From Gilliamella mensalis (GTDB taxonomy: Bacteria; Pseudomonadota; Gammaproteobacteria; Enterobacterales; Orbaceae), in the NCBI RefSeq assembly GCF_900103085.1, contig NZ_FMWR01000007.1, positions 62,001 to 126,000 of the forward strand: DNA of 64,000 nucleotides, read 5' to 3'. This document shows positions 41,538 to 49,370 of this stretch, in pieces (the first letter of the stretch is position 1; each line of letters opens with the position of its first letter). A program made the translations under genes and the position numbers. The notes under the pieces were generated by a model. That model ran no database searches. It was not told where the DNA came from and was given only the letters and a program-made list of their open reading frames with translations.

Positions 41538-42482
41538 ATGATATTAACAATTACGATGAACCCTTCGGTGGATATATCGTATCCATTAAATAAATTGGTT
41601 ATTAATGATATTAATCGAGTCTCAAAGGTAAAAAAAACTGCCGGAGGTAAAGGGCTTAATGTAACTCGAGGCATTAAATATTCAGGTATTCCCGTTCTTG
41701 CATCAGGCATTATTGGTGGAACAACGGGCGAGTATATTCAAAAACAATTAGATAACGATAATATTAATTACAACTTTTATATCACCCAACATGAATCAAG
41801 AAACTGTATTGCCATTTTACATGAGGGAAACCAAACTGAAATCCTCGAGTCAGGGCCTGTATTAGATAATCATGATGTTAATGTTTTTCTGGAACACTAC
41901 CAGAATTTGCTTAGCCAAGCGCAGGTTATTGCTATTTCAGGGTCATTGCCACAAGGATTTCCAGTTGATTTTTATACTCAATTAATTGAAAAGGCAAATA
42001 AGTATCAGATCCCAGTATTGCTAGACTCATCGGGTAAAATGTTATTAGAAACACTCGTGTCTAAAAATAAACCTTTTTTAATCAAACCCAATAAAGATGA
42101 ACTACAGCAGATTATTCAAATGGATATCGATCCAAATGATGTAGCTTCATTAGTTAAAGCCGTCAATCATCCTTTACTGAATGATATTGCTTTTATCATC
42201 ATCTCATTAGGTAAAAATGGCGCTTTTGCTCGTTGTCATCACAACTATTACCAAGTATCAATTCCTAAAATTAACGTGGTTAATCCTGTTGGATCGGGTG
42301 ATGTTACGTTAGCTGGGCTTGCTGTTAGCATTCATGAAAATGAAGCTATAGAGGTAATGCTTAAACGTGCGATGACCATGGGAATGCTAAATGCAATGGA
42401 ATCGCAAACCGGTTTTGTCAATATGGATAATTATGACAAGTATTATCAACACGTTAAAGTGACAAAAATCATTGCAAAATAA
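41538..42482 (+). CDS. lacC: Tagatose-6-phosphate kinase, LacC type (PfkB family)
   Basis: 314 residues. Strongly resembles Gram-positive LacC (MILTITMNPSVDISYPLNKL; TAGGKGLNVTRGIKYSG; RNCIAILHEGNQTEILESGP), with the PfkB catalytic block NPVGSGDVTLAG near the C-terminus. It should phosphorylate D-tagatose-6-phosphate made by GatD to the 1,6-bisphosphate used by GatY. E. coli has no such gene in its gat operon and relies on phosphofructokinase. A 1-phosphofructokinase role is less likely given context and motif match. It starts 189 bases after gatR, so an internal promoter is possible. Confidence 0.9.
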   Translation: MILTITMNPSVDISYPLNKLVINDINRVSKVKKTAGGKGLNVTRGIKYSGIPVLASGIIGGTTGEYIQKQLDNDNINYNFYITQHESRNCIAILHEGNQTEILESGPVLDNHDVNVFLEHYQNLLSQAQVIAISGSLPQGFPVDFYTQLIEKANKYQIPVLLDSSGKMLLETLVSKNKPFLIKPNKDELQQIIQMDIDPNDVASLVKAVNHPLLNDIAFIIISLGKNGAFARCHHNYYQVSIPKINVVNPVGSGDVTLAGLAVSIHENEAIEVMLKRAMTMGMLNAMESQTGFVNMDNYDKYYQHVKVTKIIAK

Positions 42483-42503
42483 CAGATTAATGAGGATTAA
42501 ATT

Positions 42504-43358
42504 ATGTATCTTATTTCTAGCCAAGAGATGTTAAAAAAAGCTCAACGTGAATGTTATGCCGTGCCTGCATTTAATATACACAACCTTGAAACTATCCAAG
42601 TTGTTATTGATACTGCTAAACAGATGCAATCCCCCGTGATACTTGCAGCAACACCAGCAACTTATAGTTACGCAGGAATACAGTATTTAATCAGTATTTG
42701 TAAAACAGCAGCAAGCATTCACCATTTTCCTTTTGCGTTACATTTGGATCATCATGAAAATATCAGTGATATTCAAACAAAAATAGAGGCAGGAATTCGC
42801 TCGATTATGATTGATGCTTCGCATTATCCCTTTGAAGAAAACATCGATATAGTTAGCAAAATGGTTGCTTTTAGTCATAAATATAATGCTAGTGTTGAAG
42901 CAGAACTAGGTCGCTTAGGTGGGCAAGAAGATGATCTTATTGTCGATGATAAAGACAGCGCTTTTACCGATCCCGATGCAGCTAAAGAATATGTTGAACG
43001 AACTCGGATTGACTCTTTAGCGGTGGCAATCGGTTCAGCACATGGCCTATATAAAGGTGAGCCAAAACTGGATTTTGATCGTTTAGCAAAAATCCGCAAT
43101 AAAGTTGATATTCCGTTAGTCTTACATGGCGCATCGGGTATTCCCGAACAAATGGTTAAGCAATCAATTCGTTTGGGCATTTGTAAAGTGAATGTGGCAA
43201 CCGAATTAAAAATTGCTTTTTCAGATGCTTTAAAACAAGATTTTAAACTCCATCCTGACGCCAACGATCCTAGGCACTATATGCAGCCAGCAAAAGCCGC
43301 CATGAAAAAAATTGTTGAAGATAAAATTCGCATTTGCGGTAGTGCAGGTAAATTATAA
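42504..43358 (+). CDS. gatY: D-tagatose-1,6-bisphosphate aldolase, GatY
   Basis: 284 residues, the E. coli GatY length. Class II aldolase: zinc and catalytic residues in [37 protein letters not shown] and [10 protein letters not shown]. It splits tagatose-1,6-bisphosphate into glyceraldehyde-3-phosphate and dihydroxyacetone phosphate. In E. coli GatY needs GatZ for full activity and stability; no gatZ is present in this cluster. A degenerate partial copy of this gene lies about 0.9 kb downstream. Confidence 0.94.
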   Translation: MYLISSQEMLKKAQRECYAVPAFNIHNLETIQVVIDTAKQMQSPVILAATPATYSYAGIQYLISICKTAASIHHFPFALHLDHHENISDIQTKIEAGIRSIMIDASHYPFEENIDIVSKMVAFSHKYNASVEAELGRLGGQEDDLIVDDKDSAFTDPDAAKEYVERTRIDSLAVAIGSAHGLYKGEPKLDFDRLAKIRNKVDIPLVLHGASGIPEQMVKQSIRLGICKVNVATELKIAFSDALKQDFKLHPDANDPRHYMQPAKAAMKKIVEDKIRICGSAGKL

Positions 43359-43411
43359 TATGAAAGATTAAGGCGTTGTTTTGAGTTAGCTGGAACGTTA
43401 ATCAATTCATT

Positions 43412-43434
43412 ACCAGCAGTTGATCACTGCTGGT
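43412..43434 (+). terminator. Probable end-of-operon hairpin after gatY
   Basis: ACCAGCAGT and ACTGCTGGT form a perfect 9-bp stem around TGATC, 54 bases after the gatY stop. Only a weak T/A tail (TAAAAT) follows, so termination may be incomplete. Confidence 0.6.
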
Positions 43435-43762
43435 TAAAATGCGTTAAGTGACAGCAAGTTAATTATTTGTAGGAATGACTCGCGTTGTTTACCGTAATTT
43501 AAAAAAAGATTGTAATGATAGACATAACCCAGTATCCCAAACAGGTGATACGACGCCTATATCATAAAGAAAAACCACCGTCACCGATTTGGCTAACCGC
43601 TTTATGATTAGTTTCCCTGCCATTTATTGCACCAAAAGTCCTCATTAAACATTAAATAACCTGCCCTTATTGAATATAAAACATGGAAACAGATAGCGTC
43701 ATTTTCTAGATGAGTTGTGTGCACACTATCGGGCATTTACCTGTCTGTTTGCTTTTTAGACT

Positions 43763-43881
43763 CTATTTTTTGTAAAAAATATTCAGGATTCTATACCGTT
43801 TCGTGATGAATTTAGACTTCTCTGTCTCCCATTTATTAAAATATGTGATAGTCATCGTATCAATCAAACATTCACAAAATC
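43763..43881. repeat. Direct repeat, copy 1
   Basis: Shares with copy 2 (43958-44080) a nearly identical first 45 bases (GTAAAAAATATTCAGGAT, CTATACCGTTTCGTGAT) and a later block (TATTAAAAT, GTGATAG, CATCGTATCAATCAA), with looser similarity between. The period is about 195 bases. Not part of any gene I can recognise. Confidence 0.7.
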
Positions 43882-43900
43882 TGCTTGCCAACAAACGGCT

Positions 43901-43930
43901 ATTAAAGTCGCAAGAGATAGCGACTTTAAT
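43901..43930. other. Perfect 11-bp hairpin between the two direct repeats
   Basis: ATTAAAGTCGC (43901-43911) and GCGACTTTAAT (43920-43930) flank an 8-base loop. It lies in the spacer separating the direct repeats. Confidence 0.6.
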
Positions 43931-43957
43931 AGCGATTTTGATGTTCACTTTTAGGCG

Positions 43958-44080
43958 CTATTTTTGTAAAAAATATTCAGGATCCTATACCGTTTCGTGA
44001 TAAATTGAGGATTCTTTGGATCTGATTTATTAAAATGAGTGATAGCTATCGTATCAATCAAGCAAGCATTGACAAAACCT
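43958..44080. repeat. Direct repeat, copy 2
   Basis: Second copy of the repeat starting at 43763; ends GTATCAATCAAGCAAGCA and GACAAAACCTG where copy 1 has GTATCAATCAAACA and CACAAAATCTG. It has small insertions and many substitutions relative to copy 1. Confidence 0.7.
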
Positions 44081-44288
44081 GTCAGCCCTTAAACGAATGG
44101 ATACATCGAAAGCGTAATACGTTCGTTAATGGAGAGGTCGCACAATCGGCAAATAATGAGCGATTCAAAAGATAAAAAACTAAAAGTTTAAGCGAGTTTT
44201 GACAAAACGCCGTATCATTTTTGAGGATTTCTTTCATCATGAAGTGTAAACAACTCGGCGTTTACTTATCAATTATGATTTATATTTA

Positions 44289-44445
44289 ACGAACTCAGAT
44301 TGATTTTTTAGCGGTGGCAATCGGTTTACTCATAGTTTATATAAAGGCGAACTAAAGCTAGATTTTAACTGTTTAGCAAAAATCGGTGATAAATGTGATA
44401 TTCCTTTAGTCTTACATGGCGTATTGGATATTTTCGAATAAATTC
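44289..44445 (+). pseudogene. Degenerate partial duplicate of gatY
   Basis: About 155 bases align with gatY 43004-43161. Shared stretches include AACGAACTC, TTTAGCGGTGGCAATCGGTT, TATATAAAGG, GTTTAGCAAAAATC and TTAGTCTTACATGGCG. A one-base deletion in the segment matching GSAHGL, several in-frame stops and loss of both ends show that it is not functional. Nothing like the rest of gatY is seen on either side. It points to an earlier tandem duplication or recombination between two gat clusters. Confidence 0.88.
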
Positions 44446-44554
44446 TACATCAAATAGCTACTTACAATACGTTACATGACTTGGATTATTAACTCATCAA
44501 CGTATTGTTTTTCAAGATACCATTGCCGCGATTTGGCATGAATGATTTTATTGT

Positions 44555-45814
44555 TTATTTAATGATATCTCCCATCACCTGTTTAAACGTTGAAAAAGAA
44601 CAGAACCCCTTCACATTAGTTGGGCAGTTTGTCATGGTTAACGTAACTTTTTGTGGTGGATTATGACGATTTAATGGTGATAAATTGCGAATTTGTTCAG
44701 TGGATTGGTAAAAGTATTCTATTTTCATTAAATTCTCACCACTACGATTGTCGCGCCATTTTTGAAATACGACTTTACCTCCGATCGGTGTGGTTTCAAA
44801 TTGATTAGGCAAGTTATAGGATTGAATTTGCATAGCGGAAAATAATGAAGCAACATTGGAATCGTGCCCCACTAAAAGAGTGAATTTAGCTGTCTCTCCA
44901 TTGTCAGTAAAAGCGTGATTAATATAATTCACTAAATTTGCAGAAACATGTTTTGCCACGGTAGGTGAGCCAAATAGTACGGTATTATAATGCTCTTTAA
45001 TAGCAACAAGTTGTTTTAACTGTTGCGCATCTTTTATTTTACCCCAAGCAATCTTTTTTAAAGGTGTTCCTTCATAATATTGTAAAATGAAGGCGTCAGC
45101 AATTGATGTGCCGGTACGCAGTGGTCCAGTAATGCCGGGTTCTTTTCCTTTTTCTATTATTAACTCTGTTGGTAAATCAATAAAGTCGCACTGTTTGTCA
45201 GTGATGCAATTAGTTGATTTTTGATAATCAATTATCTTAGCCATATTTTGATATGCGTTGTTAAGTTTTTTATTTAAACCTGTAATACCATTTACATCCG
45301 CATTTTTGTTAATTGAAGCAATAGCAGCCTGCTTAAATTCAACACTATCATCTCTAATTACAGGGAAAAATAAGGGATCCATCTGACCAAGTTTTTCTTT
45401 ATGAACGATCGGTAAAATACATCCGGGGTAGGCACCAACAATAAAAAATTGCCCTGTTGCAATCGTTCGTTGAAGACTATTAGTATAAATATAGACATCT
45501 TTTTCGTTTGGACAATTATCGGCAGTTAATAATTTATTATCGGCTAACCACTGACTAAAATAGTGGCCAAAATAGCTTTCTAACGCTCCTCCTCGCGTTG
45601 TTAAATAACTGGCTGGCGTATCCGACTGTGGCCATTGATAGGGTGTGATTTTACCTAGAGTGCTTGTTGGACTAGCTAACGGGGCCCGTAAACCATGGCG
45701 ACTAAAAACCACAACTTGCTCTAAAGTGTAATCATCATGGTTATCTGCTGCATATGTTGAAAATGATACAATACATGCCAAACCTAACATCCCTTTGAAT
45801 ACTATTTTTTTCAT
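44555..45814 (-). CDS. agp: Periplasmic glucose-1-phosphatase (histidine acid phosphatase family)
   Basis: 419 residues (413 in E. coli Agp). A signal peptide ends near residue 22 (STYAA-DN). The catalytic RHGxRxP motif is VVFSRHGLRAPLASP and the HD proton donor is in LLVGHDSNVASLFSA. Other close matches to Agp are NSLQRTIATGQFFIVGAYPG and TPIGGKVVFQKWRD. It releases glucose from glucose-1-phosphate in the periplasm; phytase activity is known for some relatives. E. coli Agp has Asn in place of the Gly of RHG; here the usual Gly is present. Stand-alone gene. Confidence 0.9.
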   Translation of the reverse strand: MKKIVFKGMLGLACIVSFSTYAADNHDDYTLEQVVVFSRHGLRAPLASPTSTLGKITPYQWPQSDTPASYLTTRGGALESYFGHYFSQWLADNKLLTADNCPNEKDVYIYTNSLQRTIATGQFFIVGAYPGCILPIVHKEKLGQMDPLFFPVIRDDSVEFKQAAIASINKNADVNGITGLNKKLNNAYQNMAKIIDYQKSTNCITDKQCDFIDLPTELIIEKGKEPGITGPLRTGTSIADAFILQYYEGTPLKKIAWGKIKDAQQLKQLVAIKEHYNTVLFGSPTVAKHVSANLVNYINHAFTDNGETAKFTLLVGHDSNVASLFSAMQIQSYNLPNQFETTPIGGKVVFQKWRDNRSGENLMKIEYFYQSTEQIRNLSPLNRHNPPQKVTLTMTNCPTNVKGFCSFSTFKQVMGDIIK

Positions 45815-46174
45815 ATGTTTTCCTCTGAATTATATAGATGATGATTTCATTGATGCAATGCTTAATTTTTTTATGGTAATTGTTGTCTGCACAATGTTTT
45901 TATAAGAATAAAAACTGATTCTCGGTATTTGAGTTTTAATTGGATTATCCAATAACGGCTTTCTTTATTTTTTGTAAAAAGATAATCCTTGATAAGAATA
46001 AAAGAAATGAAATTTTATGCTATAAGTGATGGTGCTCACAAATTTTCCCCTTTATGAGCAAGATAGTTGAAATTTACAGTCGTTTAGAATAGAAACATAA
46101 TAGGTTTTGTGCTTAATTAAGTATGATGAGTAAATTAGGCTTTTTTTAATATAGATAATTTTATCGATTATTTT
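45815..46174. other. Intergenic region upstream of agp
   Basis: About 360 AT-rich bases with no supported gene. They presumably hold the agp promoter on the minus strand. The only pattern seen is a wide inverted repeat GGATTATC (45942-45949) / GATAATCC (45981-45988). Confidence 0.4.
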
Positions 46175-46224
46175 GTTTCGAGCGAGGCATTGTTATTTTT
46201 AATAATGCTTAAAACGCTCGAAAC
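46175..46224. repeat. Nested inverted repeat downstream of the ABC-2 permease gene
   Basis: Perfect 10-bp arms GTTTCGAGCG (46175-46184) and CGCTCGAAAC (46215-46224) enclose a second pair, GCATT (46187-46191) / AATGC (46204-46208). It starts 16 bases beyond the permease stop on the minus strand. It may be a terminator, but no T run follows the stem on either strand; a cruciform or protein-binding element is the alternative. Confidence 0.6.
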
Positions 46225-46239
46225 TAAAACCACCAATAA

Positions 46240-47400
46240 TTATGATGCATTAGCTGTCTTTTTGACTCGCTCAACAAACATCATTACCACAAAAGCAATA
46301 ACCGTTAAATAGATGATGTAAGCCCCATAAGTTGCTAACATATCAATCAGTGAACGCCCTCGCATGGCAAAATCGCGGAAAAATCGAAATAACCAAACTA
46401 ATGGAAATGCGTGGCTAATGTAGTATGTCCAAATTGGCATAATACCCACTGCCATTGTTGATCCCCCCATAATAAACCCCGGCGGAACCAAGAAGATCAT
46501 TCGGCTTGCACCTTCGCCCGGATTATTTGTTGTCCAAGAAAGTAAAAAGGCTAACCAACCAAAAGCAAGCCCTGTCATAAATACACTTGGTACAAAAGCA
46601 AAATAGTTACCTTCAAAACGCAGTTGTCCAAATATTACCAGTATAGCGGTAATAAGGGTTAATGCGGTTGTGTAAAATAGTGCATAAGGAATTGTTCTTG
46701 CTAATAAAGATAAGAAGCCTCTTTCTATGGCCATTTGCCACATGCCGGTTACTTTTAATCGACCAATAATCATTAATGAGGTTAACCCGTAAGTTAATGA
46801 TGAAAAAAAGTAAACAAAATAAATAATTGTTGAAATTGTCGATGAACTCGCTGGATTAAACAGGTAGCGTGTTTTAAGTTGCATGGGTGATAAGGTCGCT
46901 TCAATGCCTTCTTTACCAAGCCCTAATGCGGCGATTTTACCAACACTCAGTTCGGCGCCTAATTCAGGAATATATTCATTAAGACTTTGTAGTACTTTGG
47001 CATTTTGTGCATCATTGGTGTCATCAGCAAAATAACCTAGGCGAACGGTTTGCTCGCCTTTTTTTAAGCTTTTTTCTAAGCCTTTAGGAATATATAAAAC
47101 ACCTAAATTACGATCGTGTGAAACTAAGGTTATGGGGTTTACTGGCGATCTTATGACCTCGGTTACTTCAATGTAAGGTGATGTATTGACTTTACTAATT
47201 AATTCCGTCGAATAATTTGAGCCGTCAAGGTCAATCACTGCAATTTTACCTTCAAATACGGCTCCGTGACTTAATACAATAGAAAACACCAGCGAAACAA
47301 TGGCCGCTAAGCCAAGCGAAACTTTATAATAAGGGATAAAGTGACCTGACAACATGGCGTCAAGTTCTTCAAGCATAGATTTAATGATGTTTTGCATCAT
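46240..47400 (-). CDS. ABC-2 type permease (export, YhhJ/YbhR-like)
   Basis: 386 residues. One N-terminal membrane helix (about 28-45), a large periplasmic domain to about 175, then five to six helices, the layout of ABC2_membrane_3 permeases. MIFLVPPGFIMGGSTMAVGIMP and HAFPLVWLFRFFRDFAMRG are family-like. It overlaps hlyD by 4 bases (ATGA). Such permeases normally need a cytoplasmic ATPase, but none is encoded beside it. Substrate unknown; the neighbouring HlyD and MarR suggest efflux of a toxic compound. Confidence 0.82.
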   Translation of the reverse strand: MMQNIIKSMLEELDAMLSGHFIPYYKVSLGLAAIVSLVFSIVLSHGAVFEGKIAVIDLDGSNYSTELISKVNTSPYIEVTEVIRSPVNPITLVSHDRNLGVLYIPKGLEKSLKKGEQTVRLGYFADDTNDAQNAKVLQSLNEYIPELGAELSVGKIAALGLGKEGIEATLSPMQLKTRYLFNPASSSTISTIIYFVYFFSSLTYGLTSLMIIGRLKVTGMWQMAIERGFLSLLARTIPYALFYTTALTLITAILVIFGQLRFEGNYFAFVPSVFMTGLAFGWLAFLLSWTTNNPGEGASRMIFLVPPGFIMGGSTMAVGIMPIWTYYISHAFPLVWLFRFFRDFAMRGRSLIDMLATYGAYIIYLTVIAFVVMMFVERVKKTANAS

Positions 47401-48527
47401 TGATCCACCTCAAGTGTCATTCCGGTTAATAGTTTTGGAATCGATTCTATGTAAATTCTAACTTGATAAGAGGTTAGATCGGCTTGACCACGTTCTCGTG
47501 TCATACGTAAATCGGCAAATGATGGCGCAGCGGTGGCAAAGCGGACTTTACCTTTTACTTCTTTATTTAGCGCAATCACATTAGCGGTGATAGTTGTGTC
47601 AGGTTGATAATCATTCACCATTTTTTCATTCACATAAATGTCGATATATTTGCGGTTAGTCTCTAACAATACTGCTGGCGCACCGTTGGGTACCATTTCG
47701 CCATCTTCAAACATTAGTTTTAATATTTTTCCATCTTCAGGTGCTGTTAACGTTAGTCGTTCATAATTGAGTTGTAACTGTTTTAATTCAGCTTCACCTT
47801 GCGCAAGTTGTGCCTTAAGCTGTGCTAATTGATTTTGGCGATTTTGGAGCTTTTGCCGTGCAATTAAGATGGACTTTAATGTCATACCGGTTGCATTTTG
47901 TGTTTGTTCAAATTGGCTAATTTGTTCTGGTGTTGCACCAATCATTAAAGTCGATAATTGGCTTTCAATTTGCACAACTTGCATTTTGGCATTAATAAAT
48001 GCATTACGTGCATTATCAAGTTGTGACTGTGAGTTGCCACCTGTTTTTCGTAATTGGGTTTGGCGATCAAATTCAGTCGTCGCTAAATTGCGAGCAGATT
48101 TTGCTGCTTCTAAATTGGCTTGTACTTCTTCAATTTTGCGCCAATTTGTTAATTCTGAAAGGTTAGTTTCATTTTGCGTAATTTCAATAGCGGCTTGTTC
48201 TTGATTGACTGCTGCTTTTTGGCTATCAACTAAAGCTTGTAAGCGATCGATAGCCAGCTTGGTATCTATGTCTTCTAATTGCATTAACCGATCACCTTTT
48301 TTTACCATTTGTGACTCTTGCACAAATCGCTGGGTGACTTTTCCGCCGACATTTTGAAAGGCAATATTAATTTCGTCAGCTGTTAATACGCCAGATTTAA
48401 TGCTTTTGGCAACAGATACCGCATCATTTCTTGAACCTACAAAGATTAAAAATGAGCCAAAAATGAGTAGAAGTAAAAAGATAACAGGAATTTTGACATT
48501 TTTTTTCATATATAGCTTATTTTCCAT
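47397..48527 (-). CDS. HlyD-family membrane fusion protein
   Basis: 376 residues. One membrane anchor (about 13-30), a first lipoyl half (IAFQNVGGKVTQRFVQESQM), a long coiled-coil hairpin (about 80-255) and a second lipoyl half followed by a beta barrel (LTAPEDGKILKLMFEDGEMV). It should bridge the inner-membrane permease and an outer-membrane TolC-like channel. An alternative start is the Met at residue 7; neither start has a good ribosome site. A MarR-type operator lies 5 bases before the first ATG. Confidence 0.88.
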   Translation of the reverse strand: MENKLYMKKNVKIPVIFLLLLIFGSFLIFVGSRNDAVSVAKSIKSGVLTADEINIAFQNVGGKVTQRFVQESQMVKKGDRLMQLEDIDTKLAIDRLQALVDSQKAAVNQEQAAIEITQNETNLSELTNWRKIEEVQANLEAAKSARNLATTEFDRQTQLRKTGGNSQSQLDNARNAFINAKMQVVQIESQLSTLMIGATPEQISQFEQTQNATGMTLKSILIARQKLQNRQNQLAQLKAQLAQGEAELKQLQLNYERLTLTAPEDGKILKLMFEDGEMVPNGAPAVLLETNRKYIDIYVNEKMVNDYQPDTTITANVIALNKEVKGKVRFATAAPSFADLRMTRERGQADLTSYQVRIYIESIPKLLTGMTLEVDQ

Positions 48528-48531
48528 TTAT

Positions 48532-48543
48532 TTAGTCAGCTAA
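48532..48543. promoter_or_regulatory. MarR-type operator before hlyD
   Basis: TTAGTCAGCTAA lies in a 22-base block (48526-48547) that matches the block at 49095-49116 before marR at 20 positions. Its half-sites TTAG/CTAA make it palindromic. Position just before hlyD implies repression of the export genes. Confidence 0.75.
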
Positions 48544-48583
48544 CTATTTAAGTAAAAAGAATGACTTTAATGATTAAAGTCCG

Positions 48584-49081
48584 TTATTTTCGTAATAATT
48601 TGCGCAACATCGCGATTAAAGACTCTTGTTCTTGCGAGTTTAGCACCTGCGCAAAAGCGCGAATTGATTTAAGGTGGTTAGGCAATGCCTCTTGAATCAG
48701 CCTTTCACCTGCATCTGTTAAGGTGATTAGGCGAGAACGACCATCCTCACCACTTTTTGTCATCGAGATTAAAGGCGCTGGAGATGCCAGCATGCGTTTA
48801 ACCATGACAGATACCGTCGCCGGTGTTACGCCAATGCGCAAAGCAAGATCGCTGGCACAGGTTTCACCTTCTGAATACAGTGACATCAGTAGGGCAAATT
48901 TACCCTCAGAAACGCCGTAATCTTTATCTAATTGTGCATAGATATTTGCGCGAATGAGATCGGCGGTTGTGATTAAACTTAAAACCAGATCAACACCAGA
49001 AACTTCAACAATGTCATTATTAAATCTTTGTGCACGCGCTAAGGTTTCACGTGAAGGAAGCTTTCTAGAATTGTAATTCAA
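48584..49081 (-). CDS. MarR-family transcriptional regulator
   Basis: 165 residues. Winged helix with ASDLALRIGVTPATVSVMVK as recognition region and SGEDGRSRLITLTDAGERLI as wing, typical of MarR. It probably represses itself and the hlyD-permease pair through the two matching operators, with release by a small toxic ligand. 56 bases separate it from hlyD. Confidence 0.92.
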   Translation of the reverse strand: MNYNSRKLPSRETLARAQRFNNDIVEVSGVDLVLSLITTADLIRANIYAQLDKDYGVSEGKFALLMSLYSEGETCASDLALRIGVTPATVSVMVKRMLASPAPLISMTKSGEDGRSRLITLTDAGERLIQEALPNHLKSIRAFAQVLNSQEQESLIAMLRKLLRK

Positions 49082-49100
49082 TTATCATTACTCAATTTAT

Positions 49101-49112
49101 TTAGTCGGCTAA
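49101..49112. promoter_or_regulatory. MarR-type operator before marR
   Basis: TTAGTCGGCTAA, 19 bases upstream of the marR start, is the partner of the site before hlyD. The shared surroundings (ATTTATTTAGTC before, GCTAA and TAT after) extend beyond what chance would suggest. Confidence 0.75.
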
Positions 49113-49200
49113 TTATAAACATTTAATTATGGTTGGCAACTTTTTTAGCTGTTTTTATTGATTTGCTGGGTAATTAAGTCGGGTATTTTGATAGGTATTT

Positions 49201-49214
49201 TTGATTTTTATCTA
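49201..49214 (+). promoter_or_regulatory. Candidate FNR site upstream of nirB
   Basis: TTGATTTTTATCTA matches the FNR consensus TTGAT-N4-ATCAA at nine of ten positions, 157 bases before the nirB start. E. coli nirB depends on FNR and NarL/NarP. In this T-rich DNA a chance match is possible. A TATAAT at 49293-49298 is the best -10 seen but is not at the usual distance from this site. Confidence 0.4.
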
Positions 49215-49370
49215 TTTTTAAACAAGCCTTAACTTCAAATTATGACTTCAACAATCACTTTTACTACTAAAGTGGTAATCCTTGAGGGTAGTTATAATCT
49301 GTACAAAGTTTCATACAATGTTATCAAAATAAAATTAAATCATTAAATTAAAATAAAATTGGAGTTTTGT

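Larger units (their letters stand above)
43435..44554. other. Decayed non-coding region between gatY and agp
   Basis: About 1.1 kb with no believable gene. Apart from the repeats and gatY fragment listed separately, the minus strand at about 43490-43650 has short open stretches in changing frames (for example GAINGRETNHKAVSQIGDGG, then a stop) that look like a broken coding sequence I cannot identify. The plus strand shortly before 44545 reads HQRIVFQDTIAAIWHE and then a stop, possibly another remnant. Confidence 0.55.

Noticed and set aside
41538-42482. lacC as a fructose 1-phosphokinase (fruK)
   Set aside because: The N-terminal and central motifs fit LacC better and the gene lies between gatR and gatY, where tagatose-6-phosphate is the intermediate to be phosphorylated.
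43763-44000. Possible small genes (about 61 and 65 residues) in the decayed region
   Set aside because: They overlap each other on opposite strands, run through the direct repeats and the hairpin, have no ribosome site and no recognisable motifs.
43763-44080. Two repeats with a spacer, considered as a minimal CRISPR array
   Set aside because: The repeats are over 100 bases long, diverged and only two in number; there are no cas genes.
49250-49300. NarL heptamer-like sequences (AGTGGTA, AGGGTAG) before nirB
   Set aside because: They are not arranged as the 7-2-7 inverted pair used by NarL/NarP and could be chance.
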